13,967 bases of DNA from an uncultured Bacilli bacterium (GTDB taxonomy: Bacteria; Bacillota_I; Bacilli_A; RF39; UBA660): positions 1 through 13,967 of the forward strand of contig CANQKU010000018.1 in assembly GCA_947624535.1 (NCBI GenBank), in the 5' to 3' direction. Below, piece by piece: positions 7,011 through 13,967 of this stretch (positions are counted from its first letter, which is position 1; each line of letters opens with the position of its first letter). Below the pieces are notes generated by a model. It saw nothing but the letters and a program-made list of their open reading frames with translations. It was not told the DNA's origin and searched no databases. The position numbers were made by a program, and so were the translations under genes.

Positions 7011-9408
7011 GAAGTTTTAAAAATAAATTCATATATTCTCTAGATAATCCTTTTCTTCTTAATTTTCTAATTTCTATTCTTTTCTTACCTATAGATAGTT
7101 GAGAAAACATAATATCATCTATTTCTTCTTTTAAATAAGTACCAATTTGTGAATCAAGTAAGATACTTTTAATATCATCATTAATTACACGCACAGCATC
7201 TATTTCAATATCATTTCCCTTACAACTAATTGTTAATTGGCCAATTGTAGGTACTTGTTTAACTTCTACTATAAAGTCATTACCATCTACATATGACTTT
7301 GAATTAATCTTTTCATTGTTAAAGTAAGCATTAACATTATCAGCTTGTTTAACATTTCTAAAGACTATTTTATAATTTCTTTTTGGTGGTACAATACCAC
7401 TTTTTCCATCAATTGATCTAAATATTACTGTATAATTATTTTTTAAATAGTTATAGTCAATAGAAGTCTTTAGATAAAAGCCATCTTTATATAATGAAGT
7501 AATTCCATCGTCATCATATAAATTATAAGTATTAGATACACCTGGGAAAATATGGATTTCTAAGTCGGTTGGAACACCAGTGTTGTTGTAATCACTTCTA
7601 TTAGATAAGGGAATAATACTTCCAGCATGAGCAAAAACTGGATAATCTTCTTCTTTATAGAATGAGACGTATTTTCTATTACCTAGGAATTTTTTACCAG
7701 TTGTAAAGTCATACCAAGTTCCATCTGGAATAAAAAAACGATGAATTGTTCTATCCATTATTGGATCTTTTTTGGTAAGAATAGGACAAACTAGTAATTG
7801 TGAGCCAAAGTAGTATTGATTTTTATATAAATCATCATCATAAGTCCATAAATAATTATAATAAAATGGCTGAATAAGCGGTGTACCTGACTTGGTATAA
7901 TTATAAGCTTCTGTATATAAATATGGTATTAAACGGTGTCTTAATCTTAAATAGTTAGTAGCGATACTTTCAGTTTTTGGATCCCAAAGCCAAGGTTCTT
8001 TTTTATAGTATTTTCCTCTAGCTGCATGAAATCTTAAAATTGGAGAGAAGACACTTAGCTCTAAATAACGAATGTAGAGTTCACTTTCTTCTGAACCTCC
8101 ATGATTTCCTCCTACGTCATAGCTCCACCAAGAAACTCCAATATTAGAAGCATTCAAGTATCTCATCGGAATACTTTTTAACTCTTTCCAAGTAATTTCA
8201 CTACTACCACCATAAAGAATAGGATATCTTTGAGGAGCGTAGATGGCACCCCTTGCTAAAGTAATTGATCTTTTAGCTGGCTGTCTTCCTGAGTCACGGT
8301 ACATATAATGATTATAAAACCAAAGATTAGTTAAATTGAAATTACCCTTATAATCACTCCAAAAGAAATCAACTCCTAAATTCTCTAAGGGATGAATAAA
8401 TACTTTAAAATACACATCCATTAACTTAGGATTTAATGGATCAAAAGTAATAATTTTATTACCTGTAATTCCTAAATACTGACAAGCTTGGCTATAATAT
8501 AATTCATGTGGAAAAATACCCTCTGTTGGATCTATTTTTAAGCCAAAACGTATTCCCTTATCATGAAGACGTTTAATAGTCTCTTGGGGATTAGGAAATA
8601 AATTTTTATTAAAAGTAAACCCAGTTTTTAATCCCACATTATTACCTACATTACGATAGTGCCAATCATTATCTAATAAAAGAACTGATAGAGGGATTTT
8701 TCTTTTTTCAAATTTTTTAATTAATAACTCTAAGGACTCATCATTATAATCAGTATTTCTACACCACCAATTTCCTAAAGCATATCTAGGAATTAGTTCA
8801 GGAAAACCAGTCATTTTATAATAATCTAATAGAGCTTGTCTAAAATCTTGATCATACATAAATACATATATATCAACATGTCCTGCGGGACGCTCGGAAA
8901 ATGTTCCATCGGCATTTAAAATTTTATTTGGAGTATCATTAATACTAGCGAAACCCTCTAATGAATATAGGCCATGATTTAAAACTTTATTTACTGGAAC
9001 GTCAATAGATACTAAATTGCCATTCATATTTCTTGCTTCAGGATGACCATAATACCAATCTCTTTGACGGTCTTTTTCTCTAGCCATTAAAGTAATTTTT
9101 AAATTTTTCATAGGATCTACTTTAGTACCTGAGAACGGTTGTCTTTTAACATAAGTAAGTTTAAAATACTTAGTCGTAATTTCAATAAAATTAGCATCTT
9201 GATTTACTTTGAATTCGGGATAACCTAAATTTCTTTTTTGGATTAGTTGGGTTGGCTCATCAACAAAAACTCCTTTAGGGCTATACTCTAGTCTAACTAC
9301 TCGCTCTGTAATAACAGTAATTCTATAGTTTGCCCCTTTATAGATTGCTTTTTGTTCACCTTGGGCATTCTTATAACTAATTTCAAATTGTCTTCCAAGT
9401 GGATACAT
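6988..9408 (-). CDS. Glycoside hydrolase family 31 protein with altered acid/base position
   Basis: This 806-residue GH31 protein has an N-terminal beta domain (about 1-205), a TIM barrel (about 210-520) and C-terminal beta domains, then a helical tail of about 70 residues. Barrel landmarks are LGNWWCRN (211-218), LLLDNDWH (243-250), LKIDPTEG (290-297), FFWSDYKG (348-355, with the family nucleophile Asp at 352), GVSWWSYDVGG (424-434) and SPILRFHAARG (455-465). In GH31 members with an FSGDTVITW-type motif the acid/base is Asp. Here the aligned segment is YGGSSEITW (399-407), with Ser402 at that place. No signal peptide is visible, so it is probably cytoplasmic. Alpha-glucoside or alpha-xyloside cleavage is the usual activity; specificity cannot be read here. 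I chose the ATG at 9408 because AAGGTG lies eight bases upstream; the GTG at 9417 is part of that site. Confidence 0.9.
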   Translation of the reverse strand: MYPLGRQFEISYKNAQGEQKAIYKGANYRITVITERVVRLEYSPKGVFVDEPTQLIQKRNLGYPEFKVNQDANFIEITTKYFKLTYVKRQPFSGTKVDPMKNLKITLMAREKDRQRDWYYGHPEARNMNGNLVSIDVPVNKVLNHGLYSLEGFASINDTPNKILNADGTFSERPAGHVDIYVFMYDQDFRQALLDYYKMTGFPELIPRYALGNWWCRNTDYNDESLELLIKKFEKRKIPLSVLLLDNDWHYRNVGNNVGLKTGFTFNKNLFPNPQETIKRLHDKGIRFGLKIDPTEGIFPHELYYSQACQYLGITGNKIITFDPLNPKLMDVYFKVFIHPLENLGVDFFWSDYKGNFNLTNLWFYNHYMYRDSGRQPAKRSITLARGAIYAPQRYPILYGGSSEITWKELKSIPMRYLNASNIGVSWWSYDVGGNHGGSEESELYIRYLELSVFSPILRFHAARGKYYKKEPWLWDPKTESIATNYLRLRHRLIPYLYTEAYNYTKSGTPLIQPFYYNYLWTYDDDLYKNQYYFGSQLLVCPILTKKDPIMDRTIHRFFIPDGTWYDFTTGKKFLGNRKYVSFYKEEDYPVFAHAGSIIPLSNRSDYNNTGVPTDLEIHIFPGVSNTYNLYDDDGITSLYKDGFYLKTSIDYNYLKNNYTVIFRSIDGKSGIVPPKRNYKIVFRNVKQADNVNAYFNNEKINSKSYVDGNDFIVEVKQVPTIGQLTISCKGNDIEIDAVRVINDDIKSILLDSQIGTYLKEEIDDIMFSQLSIGKKRIEIRKLRRKGLSREYMNLFLKLLEYMSEL

Positions 9409-9437
9409 AGCCAACACCTTCTTAATATTCTAGTAAT

Positions 9438-9466
9438 ATAATAACATACATTTTATCTATTTCCAA
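9438..9466 (-). promoter_or_regulatory. Promoter of the GH31 gene
   Basis: TTGGAA (9466-9461), a 17-bp spacer and TATTAT (9443-9438) preceded by TGT, an extended -10. I see no catabolite-repression operator or other obvious operator. Confidence 0.6.
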
Positions 9467-9484
9467 GTAAAAATTCCTTATAAA

Positions 9485-9513
9485 TAAAAAAGAAAAAGAG
9501 CTATTTACTCTTT
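9485..9513 (-). terminator. Rho-independent terminator of the vanY-like gene
   Basis: On the minus strand AAAGAG (9513-9508) pairs with CTCTTT (9500-9495) around a 7-nt loop, followed by a T-rich tract. It overlaps the stop codon and isolates this gene from the GH31 gene. Confidence 0.65.
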
Positions 9514-10642
9514 AATCTTTATCTAAAAATTTAACATAATATTCTTCTAAAGTAATATCATTATCATATATATATTTAGCTATCTTTTTTCCTACGTAAC
9601 GATAATGCCAAGCTTCAGAGTTAATTCCTGTTATATCTTCATACTTAGACGGAAATCTATGGATAAATCCATACTTATAACAATTATCCTCTAACCAGTC
9701 ATACTCATCACTTAGTGAAAAACTTAATGTATCAGCACTATTAAAGTCAATTCCTAAACCTGTTTGGTGTTCTGAAAAACCTGGCTGTAAAACATATTTT
9801 TCAACATAACTATCTCCATATAAACCCTTATAAGTATTTACAACTTCTTCTTGTTCACTATAACTTCTATAAGCAGAATTAATTACTAAATTATACCCCT
9901 GTTTTTTAGCATCATTAATCATCTTTTTAGCATAATAAGCAGCTTGATTATTTAGTTTAACGTCACCCTCAGTAGTATACTCATCTTCAATTTCTACCAA
10001 ATGCTCAGGAACAAACTTCTCATCTAAATGATGATGCTTATTTACAAGCATCGTATATGAAAATTCAGTAACTTCTTGATAATTTTGATAGTTAGGCTTA
10101 TCTAAATCTAAATTAACATACAACACACTATTTTCTTCATCTTCCCTAGACTTATCCATATAATTAACATAACGATCATAATACTTTAACTTAGCATAAC
10201 TAATAGTATAAAATTCCTCTAAATACTTAATTTTTTCTTTCTTCGCAAACTCTTTAACATCCTCATTACTACCATGAGATAAAATCATATTAATCTCATC
10301 TTTACTATAACCAACTTTAACTAACGTATTAATATTTTTAATTAAATCTTTATGATTATGATACTCTATCTTAGCATAAATAGAAAAATTCGCATCATTA
10401 TAATTAGGACTTTCAAAAGCTTTATTTAAAGTCTTATTTTTACCTATTTTTACAACGTCTTGTTTTTTAAACTTCATCATAATATTTTTAGCTGCTTCCT
10501 TACTATAATCTAGTTTTATTAAGGCATAATAATTTATGAAATAGATAACAAAACAAATTAGAATAACACTAATAATTATTCCCACTATTTTAACAGATTT
10601 TAATGCTTTAGGTTTTAGTTTAACCTTCTTTTTAACTGCCAT
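9512..10642 (-). CDS. VanY-type D-alanyl-D-alanine carboxypeptidase (peptidase M15), membrane-anchored
   Basis: This 376-residue protein has a basic N-terminus, one membrane helix at about 18-40, an extracellular linker region of about 160 residues and a C-terminal M15B zinc peptidase domain (about 195-373). The zinc and catalytic motifs are complete: SAYRS (256-260), SEHQTGLGID (290-299, with H292 and D299) and EAWHYR (343-348, with E343 and H346). Such enzymes trim the terminal D-Ala from peptidoglycan stem peptides outside the membrane. VanY of resistance operons is one branch, but nothing here suggests a van cluster, so wall maturation is the likelier role. Residues 100-150 include short KVGYSKDEINMIL-like segments resembling those of other DacB/VanY-type proteins in this group. 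The ATG at 10642 is preferred because AGGTG sits six bases upstream; the GTG at 10651 lies within that site. Confidence 0.92.
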   Translation of the reverse strand: MAVKKKVKLKPKALKSVKIVGIIISVILICFVIYFINYYALIKLDYSKEAAKNIMMKFKKQDVVKIGKNKTLNKAFESPNYNDANFSIYAKIEYHNHKDLIKNINTLVKVGYSKDEINMILSHGSNEDVKEFAKKEKIKYLEEFYTISYAKLKYYDRYVNYMDKSREDEENSVLYVNLDLDKPNYQNYQEVTEFSYTMLVNKHHHLDEKFVPEHLVEIEDEYTTEGDVKLNNQAAYYAKKMINDAKKQGYNLVINSAYRSYSEQEEVVNTYKGLYGDSYVEKYVLQPGFSEHQTGLGIDFNSADTLSFSLSDEYDWLEDNCYKYGFIHRFPSKYEDITGINSEAWHYRYVGKKIAKYIYDNDITLEEYYVKFLDKD

Positions 10643-10668
10643 ATCAAACACCTACTATCTATAAGAAT

Positions 10669-10697
10669 ATTTTACTATCTTCGCCTTATTTCGTCAA
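10669..10697 (-). promoter_or_regulatory. Promoter of the vanY-like gene
   Basis: TTGACG (10697-10692, 5 of 6), a 17-bp spacer and TAAAAT (10674-10669, 5 of 6). It diverges from the patatin-operon promoter; the two -35 boxes are 21 bp apart. Confidence 0.75.
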
Positions 10698-10718
10698 TCT
10701 ATTATATAGCTCATTTAT

Positions 10719-10747
10719 TTGTAAATTCATTAATTTAAATGTATAAT
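10719..10747 (+). promoter_or_regulatory. Promoter of the patatin-radical SAM-glycosylase operon
   Basis: TTGTAA (10719-10724), a 17-bp spacer and consensus TATAAT (10742-10747). The start would fall near 10754, just before the GGTGG ribosome binding site at 10755-10759, so the 5' leader is only about a dozen bases. Confidence 0.65.
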
Positions 10748-10766
10748 AATTTATGGTGGTATATTT

Positions 10767-11909
10767 ATGAAAGCAATTGTATTATCTGGTGGTGGAAGTA
10801 AGGGGTCATACCAAATTGGAGTATGGAAAGCTATTAGAAAGTTAAATATTTCTTATGATGTTATAACAGGTACTTCTGTAGGAGCCTTAAATGGCTGTTT
10901 AATGGTCCAAAATGACTATTTCAAAGCCGTAAAATTATGGAAAAATTTAAATATGGAAATGGTCTTTGGTGAAGATATTAAATATCCTGATAAAAAAATA
11001 GATTGGATTAGATTATGGCGTAATAAATTATTTGATAAAACTTCTAAAAATCAAAGCCTAGATAACTTAATTAATAAATATATTAATCTAGATAAATTCT
11101 ATAAATCAAAAATTAACTTTGGTCTAGTAACAGTTAATCTTAGTAGTAGAAAAGTAAAACAACTTTGTAAAGATGAAATTACAAAAGAAAAGCTAAAAGA
11201 CTACTTAGTAGCGAGTGCATCTTGTTTTCCAGCTTTCCCACTAAAACAAATAGATGGAAAAAAATATGTAGATGGTGGATTAGCCGATAATCTTCCTATT
11301 AACCTAGCTATCAAATTAGGTGCTAATGAAATAATAGCCGTAGATCTAGCTGCTCCTGGATTAAAACAAAAACCTAATAAAAATGTAAAAATTACTAAAA
11401 TTACACCCAATAACAAACTAAATAACTTTTTAGATTTCAATAAAATAGATAGTAAAAAAAATATAAAATTTGGATATAACGATACTATGAAAGTATTTAA
11501 TAAACTATATGGACATAAATTCTCTTTTAAAAAGACAAACTTCAATAAAGTTAGAGATGAATATAAAAGTATTTTTCTATATAATATAAATTCACTTATT
11601 TCCCATAGAGATTTAACTCAAATCTTTCACTTAGATAAATTTAATATTTTAGAATTTCTTCTTAAGACTTGTGAAAGTATTGGAACTGACTTTAATATGG
11701 ATGAAGCTAAGATTTATAATTTTAAAAAATTTAATAAGAAATTACTTCATCAAGCTAATAAGTTAAGAAAAAGTAATAGTCAAAATAAAACTATTGAATT
11801 ATATAATGAACTAATTAATAAGAATTTTTCATATGTTAAAATAAAGGGTATTTTAACCCCTAAACAGTTAATTAAAGCACTATATTTATATACTTTGTAT
11901 GAGGTTTAA
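10767..11909 (+). CDS. Patatin-like phospholipase
   Basis: This 380-residue protein has the full patatin catalytic set in its first 180 residues: oxyanion-hole motif GGGSKG (8-13), nucleophile elbow GTSVG with Ser37 (35-39), and the dyad Asp in DGGLADN (Asp169). Members hydrolyse acyl esters of phospholipids or other lipids. No signal peptide or membrane helix is visible, so it acts in the cytoplasm or at the inner membrane face, as in the RssA/YchK group. Residues from about 200 onward are Lys/Asn-rich and match nothing I recognise; the extension may be a lid or partner-binding part. It starts the operon; its TAA is one base before the radical SAM gene ATG, whose ribosome binding site lies inside its last codons. 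Confidence 0.92.
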   Translation: MKAIVLSGGGSKGSYQIGVWKAIRKLNISYDVITGTSVGALNGCLMVQNDYFKAVKLWKNLNMEMVFGEDIKYPDKKIDWIRLWRNKLFDKTSKNQSLDNLINKYINLDKFYKSKINFGLVTVNLSSRKVKQLCKDEITKEKLKDYLVASASCFPAFPLKQIDGKKYVDGGLADNLPINLAIKLGANEIIAVDLAAPGLKQKPNKNVKITKITPNNKLNNFLDFNKIDSKKNIKFGYNDTMKVFNKLYGHKFSFKKTNFNKVRDEYKSIFLYNINSLISHRDLTQIFHLDKFNILEFLLKTCESIGTDFNMDEAKIYNFKKFNKKLLHQANKLRKSNSQNKTIELYNELINKNFSYVKIKGILTPKQLIKALYLYTLYEV

Positions 11910-11910
11910 T

Positions 11911-12849
11911 ATGGAGAATCTATTTAAATATAGTGATAATAATAAAAGATATCATAGTCTTGACTATTATTATAGACATAAGTATAATTCTAAAGTTTGT
12001 AAAATAAGTTTAAATGCTAATTTCTCTTGTCCTAATTTAGATGGTACAGTAGGTTATGGTGGATGCATTTATTGCTCTAAGTTAGGTAGTGGAGAATTTG
12101 CTGGTAAAATAAGTGATGACTTAGATACACAATTTGAAGAAGTAAAAAAAATTTATCAAAAGAAATGGCCTAATGCTAAATATATTGCCTATTTTCAAGC
12201 TAGGACTAATACTTATGCTGAAGTTGATAGATTAAAACAAATTTATGAGCCCATATTAAAGAAAGAAAATGTAGTTGGTATTAATATTGCTACTAGAGCG
12301 GATGCTATCACAGATGAATGTTTGGACTATTTAGATGATTTAAATAATAGGACTAATCTTACTATTGAGTTAGGATTACAAACTATACATGAACGTACAG
12401 CGAAACTTATTAATCGTTGTTGTAGTCTAGACTGTTTTGAGAAAATGGTAAATCGTCTTAGAGAAAGAAATATAGACGTAGTAGTTCATATTATTAATGG
12501 GCTTCCATATGAGACTAAAGATGATATGATTAAGACAATAAAATATTTAAATAAATTAGATATCCAAGGTATAAAAATACATATGCTTAGTATTTTAAAA
12601 GATACACCTCTAGAAAAACTTTATACACAAGAAAAATTTCATGTTTTAACAAAAGAGGAATATGTTGATATTGTTATTAATCAGTTAGAATGTTTAAGAA
12701 GTGAAATTGTTATTCATAGAATTACGGGAGACCCTAAAAAAGAGGATTTAATTGAGCCTACTTGGCTACTTAAAAAATTTTGTGTATTAAATGATATTGA
12801 TAAGGAGATGGGAAAACGAAACAGTTATCAAGGAAAGAAGTTAAAGTAG
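11911..12849 (+). CDS. TIGR01212-type radical SAM protein (YhcC/YtqA family)
   Basis: This 312-residue protein carries the [4Fe-4S]-binding cysteines of radical SAM enzymes in the spacing of this family: C40, C52 and C55, in CPNLDGT--YGGCIYC. It opens with KRYHSLDYYYRHKY, also characteristic, and continues with FQARTNTYA, NIATRADAI, ELGLQT and VVHIINGLPYET, the order seen in YhcC of E. coli and YtqA of B. subtilis. YtqA-type proteins have been linked to wobble-uridine tRNA modification; I recall this but cannot verify it here. The ATG at 11911 was chosen because GAGG (11901-11904) lies six bases upstream; the ATG at 11899 overlaps that site. The preceding stop is one base away, so translation is coupled to the patatin gene. 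Its 3' end overlaps the glycosylase gene. Confidence 0.92.
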   Translation: MENLFKYSDNNKRYHSLDYYYRHKYNSKVCKISLNANFSCPNLDGTVGYGGCIYCSKLGSGEFAGKISDDLDTQFEEVKKIYQKKWPNAKYIAYFQARTNTYAEVDRLKQIYEPILKKENVVGINIATRADAITDECLDYLDDLNNRTNLTIELGLQTIHERTAKLINRCCSLDCFEKMVNRLRERNIDVVVHIINGLPYETKDDMIKTIKYLNKLDIQGIKIHMLSILKDTPLEKLYTQEKFHVLTKEEYVDIVINQLECLRSEIVIHRITGDPKKEDLIEPTWLLKKFCVLNDIDKEMGKRNSYQGKKLK

Positions 12850-13319
12850 TACATGAACTTCCACCAGTTTTTGATAAAAATTCTACCATCTTAATACTTG
12901 GTAGTATGCCTAGTGTTAAGTCAAGAGAGTTAGGTTTTTATTATGCCCATCCTCAAAATAGATTTTGGAAAACTTTAGCTTATATTATGAATGAGGATAT
13001 ACCAATTACTAAAGATGAGAAAAAAATATTTTTAAAAAAGCATCATATTGCCTTATGGGACGTGATTAAAAGTTGTACAATTACAGGATCTAGTGATGCT
13101 TCCATTAAAAATGTAAAAGTTAATGATATTAAAAGTATAATTGATAAATCCAATATTCAAAAAATTTTTACTACAGGAAAAAAAGCCTATGAATTATATC
13201 AAAAGTATTGTTATCAAAATATAGGTATTAAAGCTATATATTTACCTAGTACTTCACCTGCTAATAATGCTGTTGATTTTGAACAATTAGTAAGTGAGTA
13301 TCAACAAATATTGGATTAA
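12816..13319 (+). CDS. DNA-deoxyinosine/uracil-type glycosylase (family 6, HDG-like), start uncertain
   Basis: This is a base-excision repair glycosylase of the hypoxanthine-DNA-glycosylase branch of the UDG superfamily. Visible motifs, numbered from 12816, are HELPPVFD (13-20), the first strand STILILGSMPS (23-33), HPQNRFW (45-51, with Asn48 as the expected catalytic residue), ALWDVI (80-85) and STSPANN (145-151). The first ATG is at 12906, but starting there removes the strand and the HELPPVF segment, which the family keeps. The frame is open back to a stop at 12801, with no ATG, GTG or TTG. An ACG at 12816 lies eight bases after AAGGAG (12802-12807) and would give 167 residues, the normal family size. 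Either a rare ACG start is used, or an ancestral ATG has mutated and the product is shortened to 137 residues. It overlaps the radical SAM gene by 34 nt. Confidence 0.8.
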   Translation, partial: TKQLSRKEVKVVHELPPVFDKNSTILILGSMPSVKSRELGFYYAHPQNRFWKTLAYIMNEDIPITKDEKKIFLKKHHIALWDVIKSCTITGSSDASIKNVKVNDIKSIIDKSNIQKIFTTGKKAYELYQKYCYQNIGIKAIYLPSTSPANNAVDFEQLVSEYQQILD

Positions 13320-13325
13320 TTTAGG

Positions 13326-13967
13326 CTATTTTGAGATTTCTACTACGGCACGAATGCCACTAGGATTAGTAACAATAGTGTCCATAATTAAAAATCGAGT
13401 TCCTACAATCCATCTAAAATCAGTGTTACCAGAGTTGGAAGTCATTGTATGATAGGGATAGCCTGTAGGATCATCTACTGTACCTCCATAACTTGTTGAG
13501 TCAATAAGATAATTACGCATCCATATTGGACAGGATTGAACAGCTTGAGTACACCCTAATTGTTTAGCTTCCTGTGCTGTTATCATTCGTGTTCTTACTG
13601 AATTCTTAGTCAAACTATATACCTGTTTTTCACTGCCACTAGACCACGTGCATCCTGAATAACCTAATGTTGTACTACTATCGCCTATTGAATAGTCAAA
13701 TGTATTAACGTTTACCCAATCTTTTGTTGCATTTTCTAAAGCATCCAAGGCTACTAATGGTCCATGGCTACTATCTAAACTTGAATACCAAGCCACATTA
13801 TTTAGAGTATTTTGTTGACTTTGTAGTCTCATTGTTTCCCCATTATCATGCATAACATGAAACCTTACTATCTTGGAATTATTTACTTTGTAATTTACTA
13901 TTGTTCCTGGTGGACATGAATTTTCAGTCTTTGTTTTATAACAATTACTTAATTTACAAGTATCTTC
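13326..13967 (-). CDS. Surface protein paralog, C-terminal part (runs off right edge)
   Basis: The last 213 residues are visible; the start, signal peptide and promoter lie beyond the right edge, and the frame is open to the last base. It shares its beginning with residues 93-180 of the protein at 1-541: paired cysteines (C4, C9, C18 in visible numbering), GTIVNYKVNN (21-30), VRFHV (34-38), TMRLQSQ (45-51) and NTLN (53-56). The remainder is rich in Ser, Thr, Gly, Tyr and Trp, has MITAQEAKQLGCT (128-140) and CPIWMRNYL (146-154), and ends in GIRAVVEISK. That ending resembles C-type-lectin/formylglycine-enzyme-like folds, in which a terminal strand of type G-R-V--- closes the domain; this is pattern recognition only. 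It converges on the glycosylase gene with just six bases between the stops and no clear terminator. Function unknown; ligand binding at the surface is a guess. Confidence 0.85.
   Translation of the reverse strand, partial: EDTCKLSNCYKTKTENSCPPGTIVNYKVNNSKIVRFHVMHDNGETMRLQSQQNTLNNVAWYSSLDSSHGPLVALDALENATKDWVNVNTFDYSIGDSSTTLGYSGCTWSSGSEKQVYSLTKNSVRTRMITAQEAKQLGCTQAVQSCPIWMRNYLIDSTSYGGTVDDPTGYPYHTMTSNSGNTDFRWIVGTRFLIMDTIVTNPSGIRAVVEISK

Noticed and set aside
11201..11545. Open frame antisense to the patatin-like gene
   Set aside because: It is complementary to conserved patatin codons, including the DGG motif, and has no start signals.
12801..12850. Programmed frameshift fusing the radical SAM protein and the DNA glycosylase
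   Set aside because: The two families are normally separate, the overlap has no heptameric slippery site or strong downstream structure, and a ribosome binding site for independent initiation is present.
1..13967. TGA read as tryptophan (Mollicutes-type code)
   Set aside because: All conserved tryptophans I checked are TGG and no family-conserved position falls on TGA. The absence of TGA stops among about ten genes is expected by chance at this base composition.

Overview
The window is AT-rich DNA with short intergenic gaps, strong purine-rich ribosome binding sites and sigma-A-type promoters. Tryptophan is TGG, and every stop I could check is TAA or TAG. The gene families (YtgP-type MurJ, a T-box leucine regulon, a Cse60-like protein, VanY, a YtqA-type radical SAM protein) point to a low-GC Bacilli-related bacterium, probably an uncultured host-associated lineage. 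It has a peptidoglycan wall and uses the standard code. The lineage is inference, not shown directly.

Layout. Positions 1-541 (minus strand, running off the left edge) hold the N-terminal part of a secreted surface protein. Its promoter has a consensus TTGACA, and a run of 12 G lies inside the -35/-10 spacer, which looks like a phase-variable switch. Upstream of it on the minus strand come a MurJ/YtgP-type lipid II flippase (636-2291), a stand-alone protein of three helicase-associated (HA) repeats (2365-3261) and a 58-residue Cse60-like protein (3305-3481). Next is leucyl-tRNA synthetase (3575-6406), which carries an apparently intact Nudix hydrolase domain inserted in its editing domain. 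leuS overlaps a small membrane-protein gene (6399-6749). Both lie behind a T-box leader (6767-6975) whose specifier is a leucine codon. Further upstream are a GH31 glycosidase-like protein (6988-9408) and a VanY-type D,D-carboxypeptidase (9512-10642).

A 124-bp divergent promoter region separates these from a plus-strand operon: a patatin-like phospholipase (10767-11909), a YtqA/YhcC-type radical SAM protein (11911-12849) and a hypoxanthine/uracil-type DNA glycosylase (12816-13319). The right edge (13326-13967, minus) is the C-terminal part of a second surface protein, paralogous to the one at the left edge.

Functional themes are cell-envelope construction and display (MurJ, VanY, the two surface proteins), leucine-dependent translation control (T-box, membrane protein, leuS) and nucleic-acid maintenance or modification (radical SAM protein, DNA glycosylase). 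The two strongest leads are the poly-G promoter switch on the surface protein and the Nudix domain within LeuRS. I see no RNA genes other than the T-box leader, no insertion sequence, no CRISPR array and no prophage module. No stretch longer than about 300 bases lacks a feature.
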